DNA of 64,000 nt from Gonapodya prolifera JEL478 (taxonomy: Eukaryota; Monoblepharomycota; Monoblepharidomycetes; Monoblepharidales; Gonapodyaceae). The stretch is taken from positions 394,311 to 458,310 of the forward strand of contig KQ965744.1 in assembly GCA_001574975.1 (NCBI GenBank). Reading direction: 5' to 3'. Shown here piece by piece: positions 46,701-59,821 of this stretch. The notes under the pieces were generated by a model. The model made no database searches. It was not told the DNA's origin and was given only the letters and a program-made list of their open reading frames with translations. The position numbers were made by a program, and so were the translations under genes. Each line of letters opens with the position of its first letter. The first letter of the stretch is position 1.

Positions 46701-48685
46701 CGTGTGTGTGAATCTCACCATGAGACGCGCATGGTGCCATGGAGTTGCCGGGAGTCGGCGGAGAACTGTTACAGGTGACCTAGAAAACACTGTGAAGCTA
46801 CCGTCGACTCAAGAAACACTTATGGTGCATTATACCTGAGATTTGCAAATATCTTCGTGTTTTGATTAACATTCCACACGGTGACGTTCTGAGGAGAAAC
46901 AGCGAAGAAAAGGTTCTTCTTGAGAAGCCCGATTCGTGTTATCCCCTCCCCTGTATCGAGTCTGTACTGCGCCTGGAGAGTTTCCACGTTCCAAACACGC
47001 AAACTTCCGTCAAGCGAAGAGCTTATCAATAGGGGCGTTGGTGTAGACCAATCCATGCCATGCATTCCACCGACAACTCTTTTCATTAACAACAACCCTG
47101 TGATAGCTCGATTATGGTCGTGAAACTCTCGCATTAGAAGGTGCTGAGAGTTGAATATCTTGACTGGAAAAGGTTTTCAGGAGTCACAAATCGCGACGTT
47201 AGCATTGCCCGCCACCTCTTACTTCTTCCGTCTTTGGACCCGACAATTAGCAGTCCACCTGCGAGAGTAGTTCCACTGGAAGAGCTGCTATACCACTCCA
47301 AGGAAGTCACCCTGACATCGAACACAGATGGCCAAACGTCGATAATGAGGCCACTGCGACAATCGATCATGTAAACATTGTTCTCAACTCCCACGACCAA
47401 AATTGGTGGGGTTTGAATGAAAATGGATGTAGTTGCCCAATGTTGAGGGTTCGGTAGGTGAACTGTTTTCGTCCTTTCCAGCTTGGATCTATGCCCCGCC
47501 GCTCTTTAAGACGATAATAAGAAAACAAAGGAACACAAAACACCCACGCCTCATCTGGAAGCAGACGGAAAAAGGTGATAGCACCAATTCCGGATGCAAT
47601 AAGTTCGTCAGAGCCTACACTGAGAAGACTAAACACCCTTTATGAGACGGAGAGGCTGCAAGTGCCCCACATTGTCACTCACTGTAGGATTGGATTGTCA
47701 CAATGCACGACACCTACGCAGTTCATTCTTGAGTCAAACAATCGCAACTCCGGTGCCTTGTTCATGGTGGCCACCTTATTTGGAGATGAAAACATTATGG
47801 ACTGTGGTTCGGCAGTGATTATATGTCGTGCCTCTCACATAGAGCTTTATTCGTTCAATCCATTCCCAGCTTGTTACTCTATGAAAGCACTGGTATGGTT
47901 GACTTAGCTCAGAAAATATCCGGTTACGTGAAACTACTGGATGATGTTCTTCGAAGTCCAATGGCAGCCGTCGAAGTCTTTCGCCGCCCTTCCAGAATTG
48001 CAAAGATGCCTCGTCGAGTGTGATGAAATCCCACTGAGAAGAAGAAGGGCAGGCACCGGCAAACCTCACATTTGCCCGAAAGTGGCGCATCTGATGGATA
48101 CGTCAGTTTGTGCAATTGAGTAGCATGCGGTATCAGATTCTTGCTCAGGGTTGCCCAACTTACAGTCTGAACAAGTTGAAAACCATGCGGAAGAGTGAGA
48201 GATTGATTGACAGTCGTGAATGTTTGCGCACTAGAAACTGTAAACTGGCGTCCAACTGTGGTAAATGCAGCTGCAGAAAATTTTGGCAAGATCTCCTCTT
48301 CTTCCGTGTTCTGTAACCGCCTGATCAAGCTTTCCTTGACCAAATGCCATGGTGGTATAACCACTGTTGGAGGTAGACCTTCCTCAACGTGTAGCGATGT
48401 TGTGTATCGACGTGAGAGTCTCGAACTTGACTTGCGATTCACTCCTTGCGTGGACACTCCAGGGGCAAAGGAAGCTTTGAGACGTTGGGAAACAGCTGAT
48501 AAGGATTTCCGAGCATCGGACTTGACAGGGTGAGCGATCGACTGTGCAATTGTGACACGTGCTGCGTTGGGAACCTCCACACGTGATGGGTTGGGAACGT
48601 CCACGATTTCATTCGCTCTCGGTGAATGCAAAATGCTTGTCTGGAGGATCCCTGTCACCGCGCCGCCATTCTGTGGCAGCGACAT
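43738..48685 (-). CDS. Large WD40 protein with HEAT-like C-terminal region, possibly WDR87/WDR97-like
   Basis: About 1,500 aa from eight or more exons. ATG 48685 (MSLPQNGGAVTG) begins a Ser-rich N-terminus. Spliced blocks then give beta-propeller repeats: WDFITLDEASLQFW, KVATMNKAPELRLFD, VENNVYMIDCRSGLIIDVW, IVGSKDGRIKIFN, LISSSLDGSLRVWN, LFFAVSPQNVTVWN, ACCMDGSIRFLSP, YSSGDGLHDSTIKVW and ASSHLSGFVKIWD. A basic and Pro/Ser-rich linker follows, then HEAT-like helices (ADLRAEACACLIAASDSK, DEDEFVQEVAIECLAHFG) and a basic Arg/Ser/Pro tail. Two propellers, a linker and helical repeats recall cilium-associated WDR87/WDR97, but I cannot confirm that family. The main exon, starting near 46690, is about 2.9 kb without introns. 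The exact 3' end (last 30 codons) is uncertain. Confidence 0.7.
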
Positions 48686-48874
48686 GGTCGGCACTCTTGA
48701 TTATCCAATAAATACAGTATTTGGAGGGACACCGAGTTGCATGCCATCGATGACCCCTCCAAAAAAAGAGCATGAATCGAGGTGTATTAGACAATATCTG
48801 TCAGACAAACCGCTTCCTTGCCTCTTTGGACTACTCTCCAGCAGGTGGATATATCATAAGTAAGTAACGTGTGT

Positions 48875-51061
48875 TCAAGCCCACTTCCATAACCGGGTTC
48901 CCCAGCCCAATCCCCAACCGCCTTTGACGGTCTTGCCAAGGTCCTTTAGCCCCTCCGTATCTTCGGCTCGACGCACTTCATCGCCAATGTCGGATCCTTC
49001 ATCCGCACCCTTGCCCAAAACTCTCCCGAATGATTGTCCCATCTTCACCTTTTCCCCAACAGGAACGTCGAACTCAAATCCGAGCGGGGCTTCAAACACC
49101 AGAACAATGGTTGACCCCAGTTGAAAGCCGCCCAGCTCATCAGCTCTAAACACAGGAATACCTCCTAGAGCTGGAGAGAGGCCCCGATATGAGCGCTCTG
49201 TGTACTGACCAGGCAGTGGATGAGAATTGGGGTCTTTCGGACGCGGAGCATTGGTGCGCAACGACTTGTCGATAATTGTCAGTCATCAAACGTTTCACAC
49301 AAATGGCAAAGCTTTGAATCTCACCTCATCAAAATTTAATTTGATGCTGCCAACGTTCGTCGCGCCTACACTAACCATTGAGAAAAAGCCGTACCTCCAC
49401 CGTCCCAGAAGAGCGACTCGCTCATTCAAGGCAAACAGATTGCCAAGGGACCTTGCCATCCAAGGGCTAACGGAAAATAGTTCCCCTAAAGCCACAGAGC
49501 AAGATAAACGTTGTTCTCTTTTCAAACGATGGTTCACACTCACCAACAAAGTGTCGGCCCCTCTCAACCACCCACTCTGTGGGGGAGTGGAAGCGGTGAT
49601 AGTCCCCAGGAGCAAGATAAATCACAGCAAAATATAGTGCATGATTTGAGCGAAGGATGGAAGGCGCTGGGACCACGTTGGCATTCTCAGAGCTCGAATC
49701 AACGAGTGTTGAATTTGATAGCACAGAACTGGCGTCCGAATCGCTTCTCTTTATTCCCAGAGGCGACGCTGGAACTTCGGTGTAGTATGCATCATTGTCA
49801 GCGACTTTGCCTTCGTTATCCCCCATAAGCCGTTGAAGAGAGTATTCAATGCCATTAACATCAGCAAATTCCTTTTCTGTAACAATGTTGCCACCATGGG
49901 ACCGCTTCAGCAACGCAGCAAGCTGTTGAGGTGCCAGTGGTCGTTGTTCTGAGATACCATCTCCTTCTGTTTTGGTTCCAGTAGGTTTCCCAAGGAACGC
50001 GTCGAGAGAGTATGTCAAACCCTTGACTTGCTCAATTTGACGGGTGTCTGTAACGATTCCGTGGACTAGAACGCGACCATCACAAGGAGATACCTTACGT
50101 TGAGGGAAGATTTCACCGTTAGTAAAGATTTGCTTTATGCGGTGACTTGAAACATACCACGGTAGCATCCATGTCGACGTCCCTTGCTCCTGGCTTCAGA
50201 GCGCGGTAGAAGAAGGCACCAAGGTTCGAATAGCTTTCAAGAGGGCGATCTTCCATCTCTTCAAGGTTTGCTCCAAAGAGCCAACTGTATCCTTTAAAGA
50301 GGGGTGCTCGAAGGGAGACGGGAAGGGTGACATCGTTCAATTCGCCCCAGAGACGAGAAAGGCTCCGAAGCGGAAGTGTCGCGTACAAGTGAATCTAAAG
50401 TGAATGCACATTGCCATTGCAAAGGTTGCAAGAAAGCTGTTCAAAAGCCTACGTACGTGCCACGGGCCCTGAACTCGAACCGCAACGTCCAGAGCGTGCT
50501 CCGCCTCTTCCAAAATCCTTCTGTCCTCTCTTCGTTTCGCATGAATAAGCCCCACAACAGCAATGATAAGGAAACCTAGAGACATTGGAATGGAAAGCCA
50601 GGACCCGGAGCCTGCCAATGGAAGTTGGAGAACGGTATTAGCGAACAGGATACCAATTGAGCCGGCGACGATAGGATTCCCATAGTTTAAGTGCAGACCA
50701 TTGTGTAGACTTACGCACCTTTCTTCTTCTTTTGCTGCGCGCCAGAATAATCTCTCCGACCAAATCTCACAGCCCTCCAAATCCCAGTGTACGTTGGGTA
50801 TCTCAAATTGGATAACTTGGGCATTCGGAGGAGTCGTGGGTGAGTTGAGGATGAAGACACTCCCTCCCCTCCGGCTTTCAGACTAGAGGGTACATCATGC
50901 ACGTCTCCTGATCCAGAATCACGATTTCTGGTGTGGACCGAGACTGAGCGTGGTCGACGTGACAATGTGCTGAACGGCCTTGGCATGCGTACACGCGTAC
51001 GAGTCAAAGCAACAGCTCCAAGCCCGATTGGACGGAACAGACGGTATCCTTGAACCGCCAT
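48875..51061 (-). CDS. PSD1: Phosphatidylserine decarboxylase, mitochondrial type
   Basis: Converts phosphatidylserine to phosphatidylethanolamine at the inner mitochondrial membrane. The autocatalytic site LGST ([16 protein letters not shown]) near the C-terminus cleaves the proenzyme into beta and alpha chains and forms the pyruvoyl group on Ser. Other motifs are [39 protein letters not shown] and the basic-aromatic start [15 protein letters not shown], a plausible mitochondrial targeting sequence, followed by a membrane segment ([20 protein letters not shown]). About 90 low-complexity residues ([17 protein letters not shown] type) are inserted between the CDGR and YLAPGDYH motifs. The frame is open upstream to 51574, with another hydrophobic stretch at 51409 (MAWDWITLSVFVFTILF), so an earlier start is possible. 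It lies between the WD40/HEAT gene and the ML-domain gene. Confidence 0.9.
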
Positions 51062-51824
51062 GCGATAGGGTACGCGGAAGCCAGCGTAAATGTACGAGTT
51101 GATATTTTGTCGAGGACGAGTTGGAAGATGGGTGGAGGTTTGTGCTGTCTGATACACGGACTGATCCGATGATACGAGACATGATGCAGTGGCTGCAATG
51201 CCGGCCTTGGATTGGGGCTGTCCGAACCCCAATGTCCCCCCGTCCGCCTTTGATGCGACTCCAATGCTTGCTCGCGAGGGGCGGAATAACGAACGGCCGA
51301 TGCCCAAGAAAAAGCGACCTGCTTCCATGATGAGTCGCGACGATTGTGCAACAAGCTCGGGGACAAATAGAATTGTGAAAACGAAAACCGAAAGGGTGAT
51401 CCAGTCCCAAGCCATCCGATGGCTCTTTAACTTCCAGATAACGAAAACCCCAGAGGAACAGAATTTACTATTCCCAGCGATTTGGATTTTAGGGTGGGTC
51501 GTCGGTGGGTCCACACTGTGGCAACAATCCTCACCCAGGCGGGGCAATTGTACCTTCAGCAGTCTGAAAACCAACCAAATTCCGTTGCATAAATTTATTC
51601 TGCTGGAAAGTATTTGAAATGTACATTCTAAAGACGAAGTGAGACGTCATCACTTTCTGGTACATAGAACGTATGTCATCTTCTATCGCTCGGCACCTTT
51701 GTTATCCTCTCCAGCAACATGTAGTGCACCGTAATATTTCCAAATTGCCCCAAAATCACCGCTTCCCGGCTAATTGAAACACTCAACACCACCGGTAAAA
51801 ATCTGTAGGTCCCTCATTATAAGT
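51062..51824. promoter_or_regulatory. Divergent upstream region of PSD1 and the ML-domain gene
   Basis: About 760 bp between the divergent starts. The PSD1 frame is open through most of it on the minus strand and could be coding if PSD1 starts further upstream. A TTATAAGTATG stretch directly precedes the ML-gene ATG. Confidence 0.35.
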
Positions 51825-52655
51825 ATGAAGGGGCGGACACTGTTTCTCGGGCTCACTCTTCTCGCCGTGCTGCCCTTATCTCTTGGAGCCCCACTGGACC
51901 TTTCCTTCATCACCCAGTTTGATGATCCTTTCGAGCCAACCCCGCTCTCCACCGTTACCAACTGTGGCACTTCAGACGACCTTTTCGAGCTCACGAGCTT
52001 GAACATAAGCCCGGACCCTCCTGTTAAGGTGAGAATACGTCCATCGTTATACTCTACCTCGATTCTGCGACACAAAAGCAAAACGCCCAAAGCTGAGTGG
52101 GTCACTACATCGGAGAGCTCCCTCTGATCGCCAGGGTCAAGGTCATGACTTTCTATTCTCTGTCTTTCATTAGGGGTTCCCTATCACGATTGCTGCGTCG
52201 GGAACTCTCAAGGACGAAGTGCTCCCCGGTGCCAATGTGTCAGTCCTCGTAAGTGGAACTCCTTGTCGTTCTCGTTTATGCCAACATTAAATAGAACCGT
52301 TTTCAAGGTTAAAATCGGCTTGGTAAAGCTGGTTAACCAAGATTTCGATCTGTGCGAGCTCATAAAAGGAAACTTGGATGAGGAGTGCCCTCTAGCTCCC
52401 GGTGATAGGGAGCTGACAAGAACTTTCCAGGTGGATCTTATGGTATTTGGTTGAGTCGTGTGCATATGTGCTGACTTCGTGTATTTCCCTCCAGCTCCCA
52501 GAGGATGCGCCAAGGGTAAGACTCTAAGTCAGATTGCCCATGGTAACATATCTCATCGTGATTAACAGGGCCACTACCGCGTCAACGCGGTCGTCAAGAC
52601 TGTGGACCGCCGGCAAATTGCGTGCTTCATGGCAGATTGGGTCTGGCTCTCTTGA
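51825..52655 (+). CDS. ML-domain lipid-transfer protein (NPC2-like), secreted
   Basis: Five exons (51825-52028, 52174-52248, 52308-52442, 52495-52515, 52569-52655) encode 173 aa. A signal peptide (MKGRTLFLGLTLLAVLPLSLG) is followed by the ML beta-sandwich. The sequence VTNCGTSDDLFELTSLNISPDPP, the Cys pair in FDLCELIKGNLDEECPLAPG and the closing CFMADW give the conserved disulfide pattern of NPC2 and the fungal phosphatidylinositol/phosphatidylglycerol transfer proteins. It is expected in the vacuole lumen or outside the cell, binding a sterol or phospholipid. Exon 4 is only 21 nt. All introns lie in phase 0, unlike most genes here. Confidence 0.9.
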
Positions 52656-52787
52656 AGTCGCACTACTACAACTAGTTTCGGAAGTTTGATTAGATAAGAA
52701 AGATGGGCGACATAAGAACTCAGAACTCGTATGACTTGTTCCTGCGTTTGAAAGCTACAATGTAATACTAATGAGAATTGGGTCGAT

Positions 52788-53669
52788 CTATTTTATGTAT
52801 TGACTCAGCCAACGGAAGCCTTCAGCATAGCCTTGTCTCATAACCACAGAACACATGAACATTTCAATAGGGCGTGTGTTCGGGTCCAACTGAATTTTTC
52901 CCTTTCCAGTTGTTTGGAATAGACCCAGTGCAGCACGTAAATGCTCCTCCGAGACGGCGTTCGGGATGTCAATCTTGTTGCCAAGCACAAGAAAGGGTAC
53001 TTTCGAGAGTTCGTCAATAGATAATAAGGACTGGAGTCAAAAGCATCACACGAAACAAAATGATGGGTTACGTATCGAAAAAAGGCGTGCCACTGTGTAA
53101 GCATCAAGACACTCACGTCCAGTTCCGCTTTGCTTTCGGTAAATCGTTCGTAATCTGCCGAATCCACCAAGTAGATGATCCCATCCACTTCTGGGAAGTA
53201 ATCCTTCCACAAGCGTCGCGCTTTCGCAAACGCATAGAAGCAATAACCAGTGAGGTGTAGATGTTAGTCTCCTCTTTATGGTGAAGGAGAGGGTGAAGGA
53301 AATTACCTTGTTGGTGACCACCCAAGTCGTAGGTGGTGAATTTAACGCTCCCAATCGAAAGCTCCTCAGATGCTAGTAAAAGCGGATAGCATGTTAGGCG
53401 CTCTCAGTGCAGAATGCTAACGTCGTGACATACTAGGATGCAGTGTGGGTTGAAGCAACGCGATTCTATCATTCTTCAGCATGTGAAGGAGTGTCGTCTT
53501 GCCTGCATTGTCAAGACCGAGAAAGAGGATTTTGGCATTTTTGTTGACGAGACCTAGTTGAGAGGTCATACAAGAATGCTTTAGAAAAACGTGGTGTCGG
53601 TTGTCCGCATTGAAGAGGTGGGGTCGCTCACCGAGGTACGACAGGGCGTCCCAAAACCAATTAATGATG
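52788..53669 (-). CDS. SAR1: Small GTPase Sar1 (COPII)
   Basis: Sar1 starts COPII coat assembly at the ER. Sequence from several exons reads [35 protein letters not shown] (P-loop GLDNAGKT), [23 protein letters not shown] (DxxG), NKID (G4) and the Sar1-specific C-terminus [22 protein letters not shown]. The LGGH motif places His where Sar1/Arf have their catalytic residue. The first exon that I can read starts at 53669 and lacks an ATG, so a short upstream exon carrying the start (expected: Met plus a few residues) was not found with confidence. The gene converges with the ML-domain gene, 132 bp between stops. Confidence 0.9.
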
Positions 53670-54175
53670 CTTTTAGCAGGATGCGAATGCGAATGCGTGA
53701 TTGGACGTCGGGAAAGAGTTCGTGAAGGCAGTCCGGCAAAGAGTCACATGAAAAGTTAACCACAAGGGACAGAATTCGCGATTGCTTCCGGTCAGTATTC
53801 CATAAAGAGCAACTCCGCGCCGACGCCTGATGGGAGACCTGTGTCTCGAGACACTCACAACATCGATGGACTTTTGCGGTAGAATTGTGTGGCATTTTCA
53901 TCCCACACACGGATTATTCCATAACCGCCACGTTTGATTGTCCACGTCCATGAACTCGCTTCCTTACACCGAGAAAAATTTCGTGCGGTGTTAGTTTATA
54001 CTTTTCCTCTCATCTCCGAAAGATGTATTCCTCCGCGCACATCCACAAATAACAACTAATCGTTTTGGGTGGTCAATTTCTCTTCGTACTCTACCCTTCC
54101 CGACAAAGGATGGTGGGGCGTTGCTTTGACCACAGCGCTGACTGGGCTCCACAGACCTTCGCTCTTTGATTCGAG
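53670..54175. promoter_or_regulatory. Divergent upstream region of SAR1 and DNMT1
   Basis: About 500 bp between SAR1 (minus) and the methyltransferase gene (plus). It should contain the missing SAR1 first exon, its intron and both promoters. I see no other structure. Confidence 0.4.
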
Positions 54176-57100
54176 ATGCAGGACCGGAGCGATGACGAAA
54201 ATCAATATGATCCTGCAGAAGTGAGTCCAATCAATGCGTTTGGCGTCGTTTTCGCGTCCGTCACTCCAAGTTTTCACTGACATGTTCCGATCCATCAAGT
54301 TACTGCTAGCGTACCCGCAATTTCAGCCATATATAGCACTCGTTGGCGCAGGTGAGTATCTTTTCCCCGCGATGGACTGGCACCTGGGCGTTGCGCGATT
54401 TCCTGTTAACATAATGTTCCTGGGGTCTGTTCCCCTCAAACATAGATGCAATTGCTGAAGCTATTGATGAGCACGAAGATCCAGACGATGCACTTTCTGC
54501 GATTAAAAAGCTTCACGCGTCATTGAAACCACCAAAGGCGTCATCTGGACCCCGTGCGAAGAGAGGCGGGAGTTGCTCTCGTGGACGTCTTGGAAGTGTG
54601 ACTACGGACCTGGAACTTCCTCCATCTGCTCCACGTAAGCGAGGATTGAACCAACCGAAAGCCACGGACCTTGTGGAGGACGAACAGTCGGATGATGAAC
54701 TCGTCTCCACCGTAGGAAATAGGAGTGTCTCACCACAAGACGTCGATAGTCCAGGGACACAACCGTCTCAAGCCCAACATCGGAAAATATCTCCCACCAA
54801 GCGACGGGCCGCTGCGGAGTCAGACTCTGACCCGAAGCCCGCGAAGAGGATGCGATCAAAGCGAGAAATTATAGTGAGTTGGTTCTTCGAGGCGAAAGGG
54901 ACCTGGCTGATATCGTTGCCAATTCGCGCTGTTTAGGTTACGGATGATGTCGATTCCAAGGACGAGGGGAAGGGAACAGGTCCAAAGAAGACAAAGCGGA
55001 ACCGCCCCAAAGCCGGTCACTCAAACGACGCCGATGACGACAGTGACGAAGGTCCAAAGAAGAGGACTAGAGGTGAATTCACGCTTATGTTGAAGCGACG
55101 GCCATAATCGTCAAGTTGTGCAATTGCAGAACCGAAACTCAGAATACCGACGTATCCCAGGAAGGCGATCCTTTATCAACCGCGGGATGGGGAGCCTGTG
55201 GAAACTCATGATACCATCGTCATGGGCGAATCCCCCGATCTTGAGGATGCCGATGAAGAGGACCTGCCGTGTCGCCGTCTCTACAACTTCAGCACATACG
55301 ATGACAAGACGAAGCGAATGGTCTATGTGGAAGATGTCAGCTTCAATGAAAATATCGACCCCTGTTTTTCTGGCATGGTTAGACCTGTGTACGCAGAGGG
55401 GGAGAGTGACGACGAATTCGAGGACGACGTCAGCGATGAGGAATCTAATGATGGTGATGACGCCGTTGCGCCAATGGATATAGAGGAAGTCCAGGACCCG
55501 AAGGGTAAAGGGAAGGAAGTAATCCGCGATTCGAAAGGAAAGGGGAAAGCGGTTGTCGCAGAGGACCTAGAACCGAATGGAACGGAGAGTCCCATCGAAA
55601 CCGCAGGATCCGCAAAGCCCGGTGGACAGTGGATGAAATCGTCGTCAATATTTCATCTCGAGATACATTACACCGAAACTGGGCAGTGAGTAATCATGTT
55701 CTCTCTTCTACGACTCTCCTTACATGTGCATTCGTGACGGTTTAGTGGAATGTGGCTGAAAACTCAATTCGGTTATTATCGTCTCGTGAAGCCCGCGAAA
55801 GAGTACGAGCCATTTTTTGAGAAGATCTCGAAAGCGGTTCGCATAACATGGCGTATTTTGATAACGCTGAAACGTCGTAAAAACACCACCTACGATGAAT
55901 TTCTCCAATGCCTGAATGACGTGCAAAAGCTTCCCCCACCTCCTAACGGGGGTTCATCAAGTTCCGTCGGTGACATGCCCAACACAATGGAGCTTGAGGA
56001 AGAGGCTCGGTACCCACTTGAGCTCACGGAGCAAGATATGAAAGACAATATCGACTGGATTACCACTGAAGTAGAAGGCGAGCTTGAGCACTATTACAAC
56101 TCCACGGATGACTTCACTGGGATAGATTTGGAACTCACCTCATCGCCTTTGTGGAAGAGAATTTCCGGCTTTGCTCGCTCGAAGGGTGCCAGGGGGAGTG
56201 TCAGCGCTAATCGTGAGCGTCGATCACAGCTCTCAAAACAGCCACATGCTTTCCAAAGCAACGCCGTCGTCAGTCCCGGCATTCGTAAGCTGGAGGGAAA
56301 GCTTTTCGGTGGTAACGTCAACGAATTGCCGCTCTCACCTTCCGACGAAGCTCCAGTCAAGGCTGTTGCAGCGAAGCGAGCACTTGCTCGATCGTCTTTG
56401 GAAAATGGCGTGGAGCCGGAAGTACCAGCTGACAAGAAAGGAAAAGCCAAAGCAACTATCGAAGAGAAGGAGAATGTCGTGCCATTGATGGATGACGATG
56501 ATGGCCAACCAATCGATCCCGCGAAATTGTACGACTTCCCCTCCATCCCGCCTCTTCCAGATGTCAACAACTACAAATTGAAATGGCTGACATCGCTAGG
56601 AGAATCGAATGGGCGCCTCTACTACAGCTCGGTGCGGATAAACGGCGAGATGGACCATGTCGAGGTTGGACACCACGTCATTGCTCGACCTGAGGAAGAG
56701 TCGAAGGCCCATCGCAGCTCTGAAGGATGGGTTGGTGTGGTCAAGTACCTCTATCAATCAAAGAGTGGCTCCGACTCTACCATGTTTGCCCATGTGCGAT
56801 GGTTCAATCCGCTTAAAGATACGTTTGTTGGGGAGCTGGCTGCACATGCAGGCAAGCTCGAAGGTTCTCGAGAGCTTGTGCTCGGTGACACCTGTGATGA
56901 CATCCCCCTAGCCACAATTTGCGGTGTCGCTAATGTGTATTACCTCGAGCCACACACCACGCCACCACAGTGGGCGACAACCAGATGGGATCAAGGTCAC
57001 GAAGAAGATCGATACAATTTTTTCTACAGGTGAATGCACGTTCGTGTTCCGAGAAGCGGAGCCCGCTCATAAATCAATTTTTTGCTAGGTATTACTCCGG

Positions 57101-59821
57101 AAGTAAGGATGATGATATGCGGTACACTGATGCCCGGCGACACGAAATGCAAGCCCCTCCGTCGCAGTCGCATCTGAACCTCTGTGAGGAGTTCGAGTGG
57201 TGTGACTGTTGTAATGTCAGGAACCTGGCGAACCGGGATAAAAACGAATGTCATCTCATCAAACTAGATGGGACCGAGAAAGTGGTCGGAGTTTGTGCGA
57301 AAGGGATGCCGTTCTTGCTCCACGATTTTGTTTACATCGACTCTGGTGAAAAGGAAACGCCTTTTCGGATTGCTCGAGTCGAATCTTTCATTCCCACGAA
57401 TAAAGGGTTTTCCAGAGCTAATTTTGTCGTCGGAACTGACAACGGAACAAGAGACCTTCGTGTTGACTGGGATAAAGATGTTTCGGACCGTGTTCGTCTG
57501 AAAGTGCGAATGTTCCGCCGCGCTGACGATATCACCGACCGGAAGGAGGCGCGCAAGAGAAGTCGGGAGAATGAATCTTCAGAAACCCACCCAGACGAGC
57601 ATGCTCCTCGGGACATGCGACACCTCTACATCACCGACAACGTCGAAATCATTGAGATATCTCGATTATCAGGAGTGTGTTGGATTGCTCACCGATCCTT
57701 GCTTGGGGAAACTGAGCAAGCTTTGACATCTTACAAACTGGAAGATGTAAACAATTTCTGGATGTCGGAGAAACTTCTTCCAGGAGATAAGACGGAGCCA
57801 TATCCGCGGTCAGCATTTTCGTTTAGCCCTCGAAGGTTACGGATAAGGGAGGAGCAAAAGGTTCAATCGTCGGAATATCTGAGTAAACGACACAAGCCCA
57901 TGAAAGCGATGGATCTTTTCGCTGGCTGCGGGGGGTTAACTTGTGGTCTTGAGATGTCTGGTGCTATTGAAACTCTTTGGGCGGTTGAATGTGACGTGGC
58001 AGCTGCAATGACGTTCAAGTGAGCCGTAAATCCTCAGGTCTTAATTGTCACTTGAACTGAAAACACCTTTGTACGCAGGAAAAACTTCCCTCATGCCACA
58101 GTCTATAATCAGGACATCAATGTCTTGCTTGAGCGTGTATGGAAGCGAGATAAGCTTCAGGATCCGGATTCTAAGAAGCTAAGGAGTTCAGATGGTGAAG
58201 AGATGGATGATCTACCAGAGCCAGGTGAAGTAGAATTTTTGTACGGTGGGCCTCCGTGGTAAGTGTCCTTCATATTATACACGCTCGATAATTTTACAAT
58301 ATTTAATTGAAGCCAAGGATTCTCGCGAATGAACCGGTGGAAAAAGGTTGATGATCGTAAAAATGCACTGATACCAACGTTCATGTCATTTGTGGAATTC
58401 TACAACCACCCCAAGTTTAAAGGTTTCCTGGCAGAGAACGTTGCTGATATATTGCGGTTTAAGCCTGGAGGGGTTCAAGTCGGTGTGAACAAGATGGAAG
58501 GTGGGGTTGACAAAGGTGTTGTGAAGTTCATTGTTCGTGCCGCTCTTGATATGGAGTAAGTTCATCGAAATTTAAGACACGCGGCGTGTTGTATTCTGAC
58601 CGACTCCTTCGTGTGCAGTTTTGAAGTTGGTGTAGTCATCCTGCAAGCGGCCTACCACGGTGTGCCGCAAAACCGACGGCGTTGCTTCGTGCAAGGTTAT
58701 CGTCGTGGTGACACGGTTTCTCTTCCGGATTGGCCAAAACCTGTCCACTGCATGGAAACGGTGTCAACTTCTCGGGCTTCCGGCGGGTCAACAAAAGTTT
58801 CGAGTATGTATGGTGGGGCACCGCTTTCTTTTAACTACTATGATGCCTTCGCCGGGGCCCCTCACCGTGCACTGACAATCCGCGAGACATGCTCGGACCT
58901 ACCCGGGTTTGAGTACACGAATCCTTACAAGGTTATGGCCCAAAGTGATGAAGACAAAAAGTACGACCAATCTCGGAAGAAGTGGTATCCTTCGTATTCC
59001 GAAGCTGACATGAAAGTATCAAGCATGGGTGGAGAAATGGAGCAAAGGTATCAGAAAAATCCGCTCACTCTATATCAGTCAAAAATTCGAAATGGTGCTA
59101 CGGTACTGCACAATCACGTAGTCAAGCAGTACAAAAGCATTGTGATCGAAAGGATATGCAGAGTGGGCATGTATCCTGGAGCAGACCACTTGAGTACGCA
59201 CTTGTCACCATTGAAGCGCGGTTGCCTTCATGTCATTGGTTTCTCTAAGGTCTTCCCAAGGAACTGGCAGGAGAATCTCTATGGTGCCTTCAAGGGGAGG
59301 GCTCAGCAAAGGACAAGCACAACAATTGGAAGGGACTTTATGGACGTCTAGACTACGACAAGACGTTTAAGACGATTACCACAGATATGAATCCTGTGAA
59401 CGTGCAAGGAGTAGGTACTGGCTGGAACGTGGAAAACATAAATATTACCATTTCACAATTCCTTCACTTTTAGACTGTACTGCATCCCACGCAACGTCGC
59501 GTAATGAGTGTTCGTGAAAACGCTCGTGGACAGGGATTTCCTGATACATTTATTTTCTGCGCAACCAATCTATTCCGAACATGTAACCTCTCCCTCAAGG
59601 AAATGTACCGACAAGTAGGAAACGCAGTACCAGTGCCTCTAGCTGAAGCGCTGGGATCGAAAATGAGGGATGCGATGTCGGAAGGCTGGGCTCGATCATC
59701 TGGTGAATTGGAACAAGGGGAAATGCGGTGGTGCGTGGGAAGTGGTATCGCGGAGGGTACCTCCAATTCGGACGAGCGGGAACACGTAGAAGAGCCACTA
59801 GACGATGATATGGAAGAATAG
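54176..59821 (+). CDS. DNMT1-type DNA (cytosine-5) methyltransferase
   Basis: A complete maintenance-type methyltransferase. After a basic, Ser/Glu-rich N-terminus with nuclear-localisation-like KR clusters (54430-55070) comes an RFTS-type replication-foci domain ([20 protein letters not shown] and following), then two BAH domains (about 56550-57040 and 57250-57690). The catalytic domain has motif [10 protein letters not shown], motif IV GGPPCQGFS, motif VI ENV, motif VIII PQNRRR and motif [26 protein letters not shown] and [19 protein letters not shown] are DNMT1-typical. The Cys nucleophile codon in motif IV is split by the intron 58259-58312. The zinc-finger CXXC seen in animal DNMT1 is not apparent. 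It acts in the nucleus, methylating CpG on newly replicated DNA. All key residues are intact. SEC7 starts 85 bp downstream. Confidence 0.93.
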
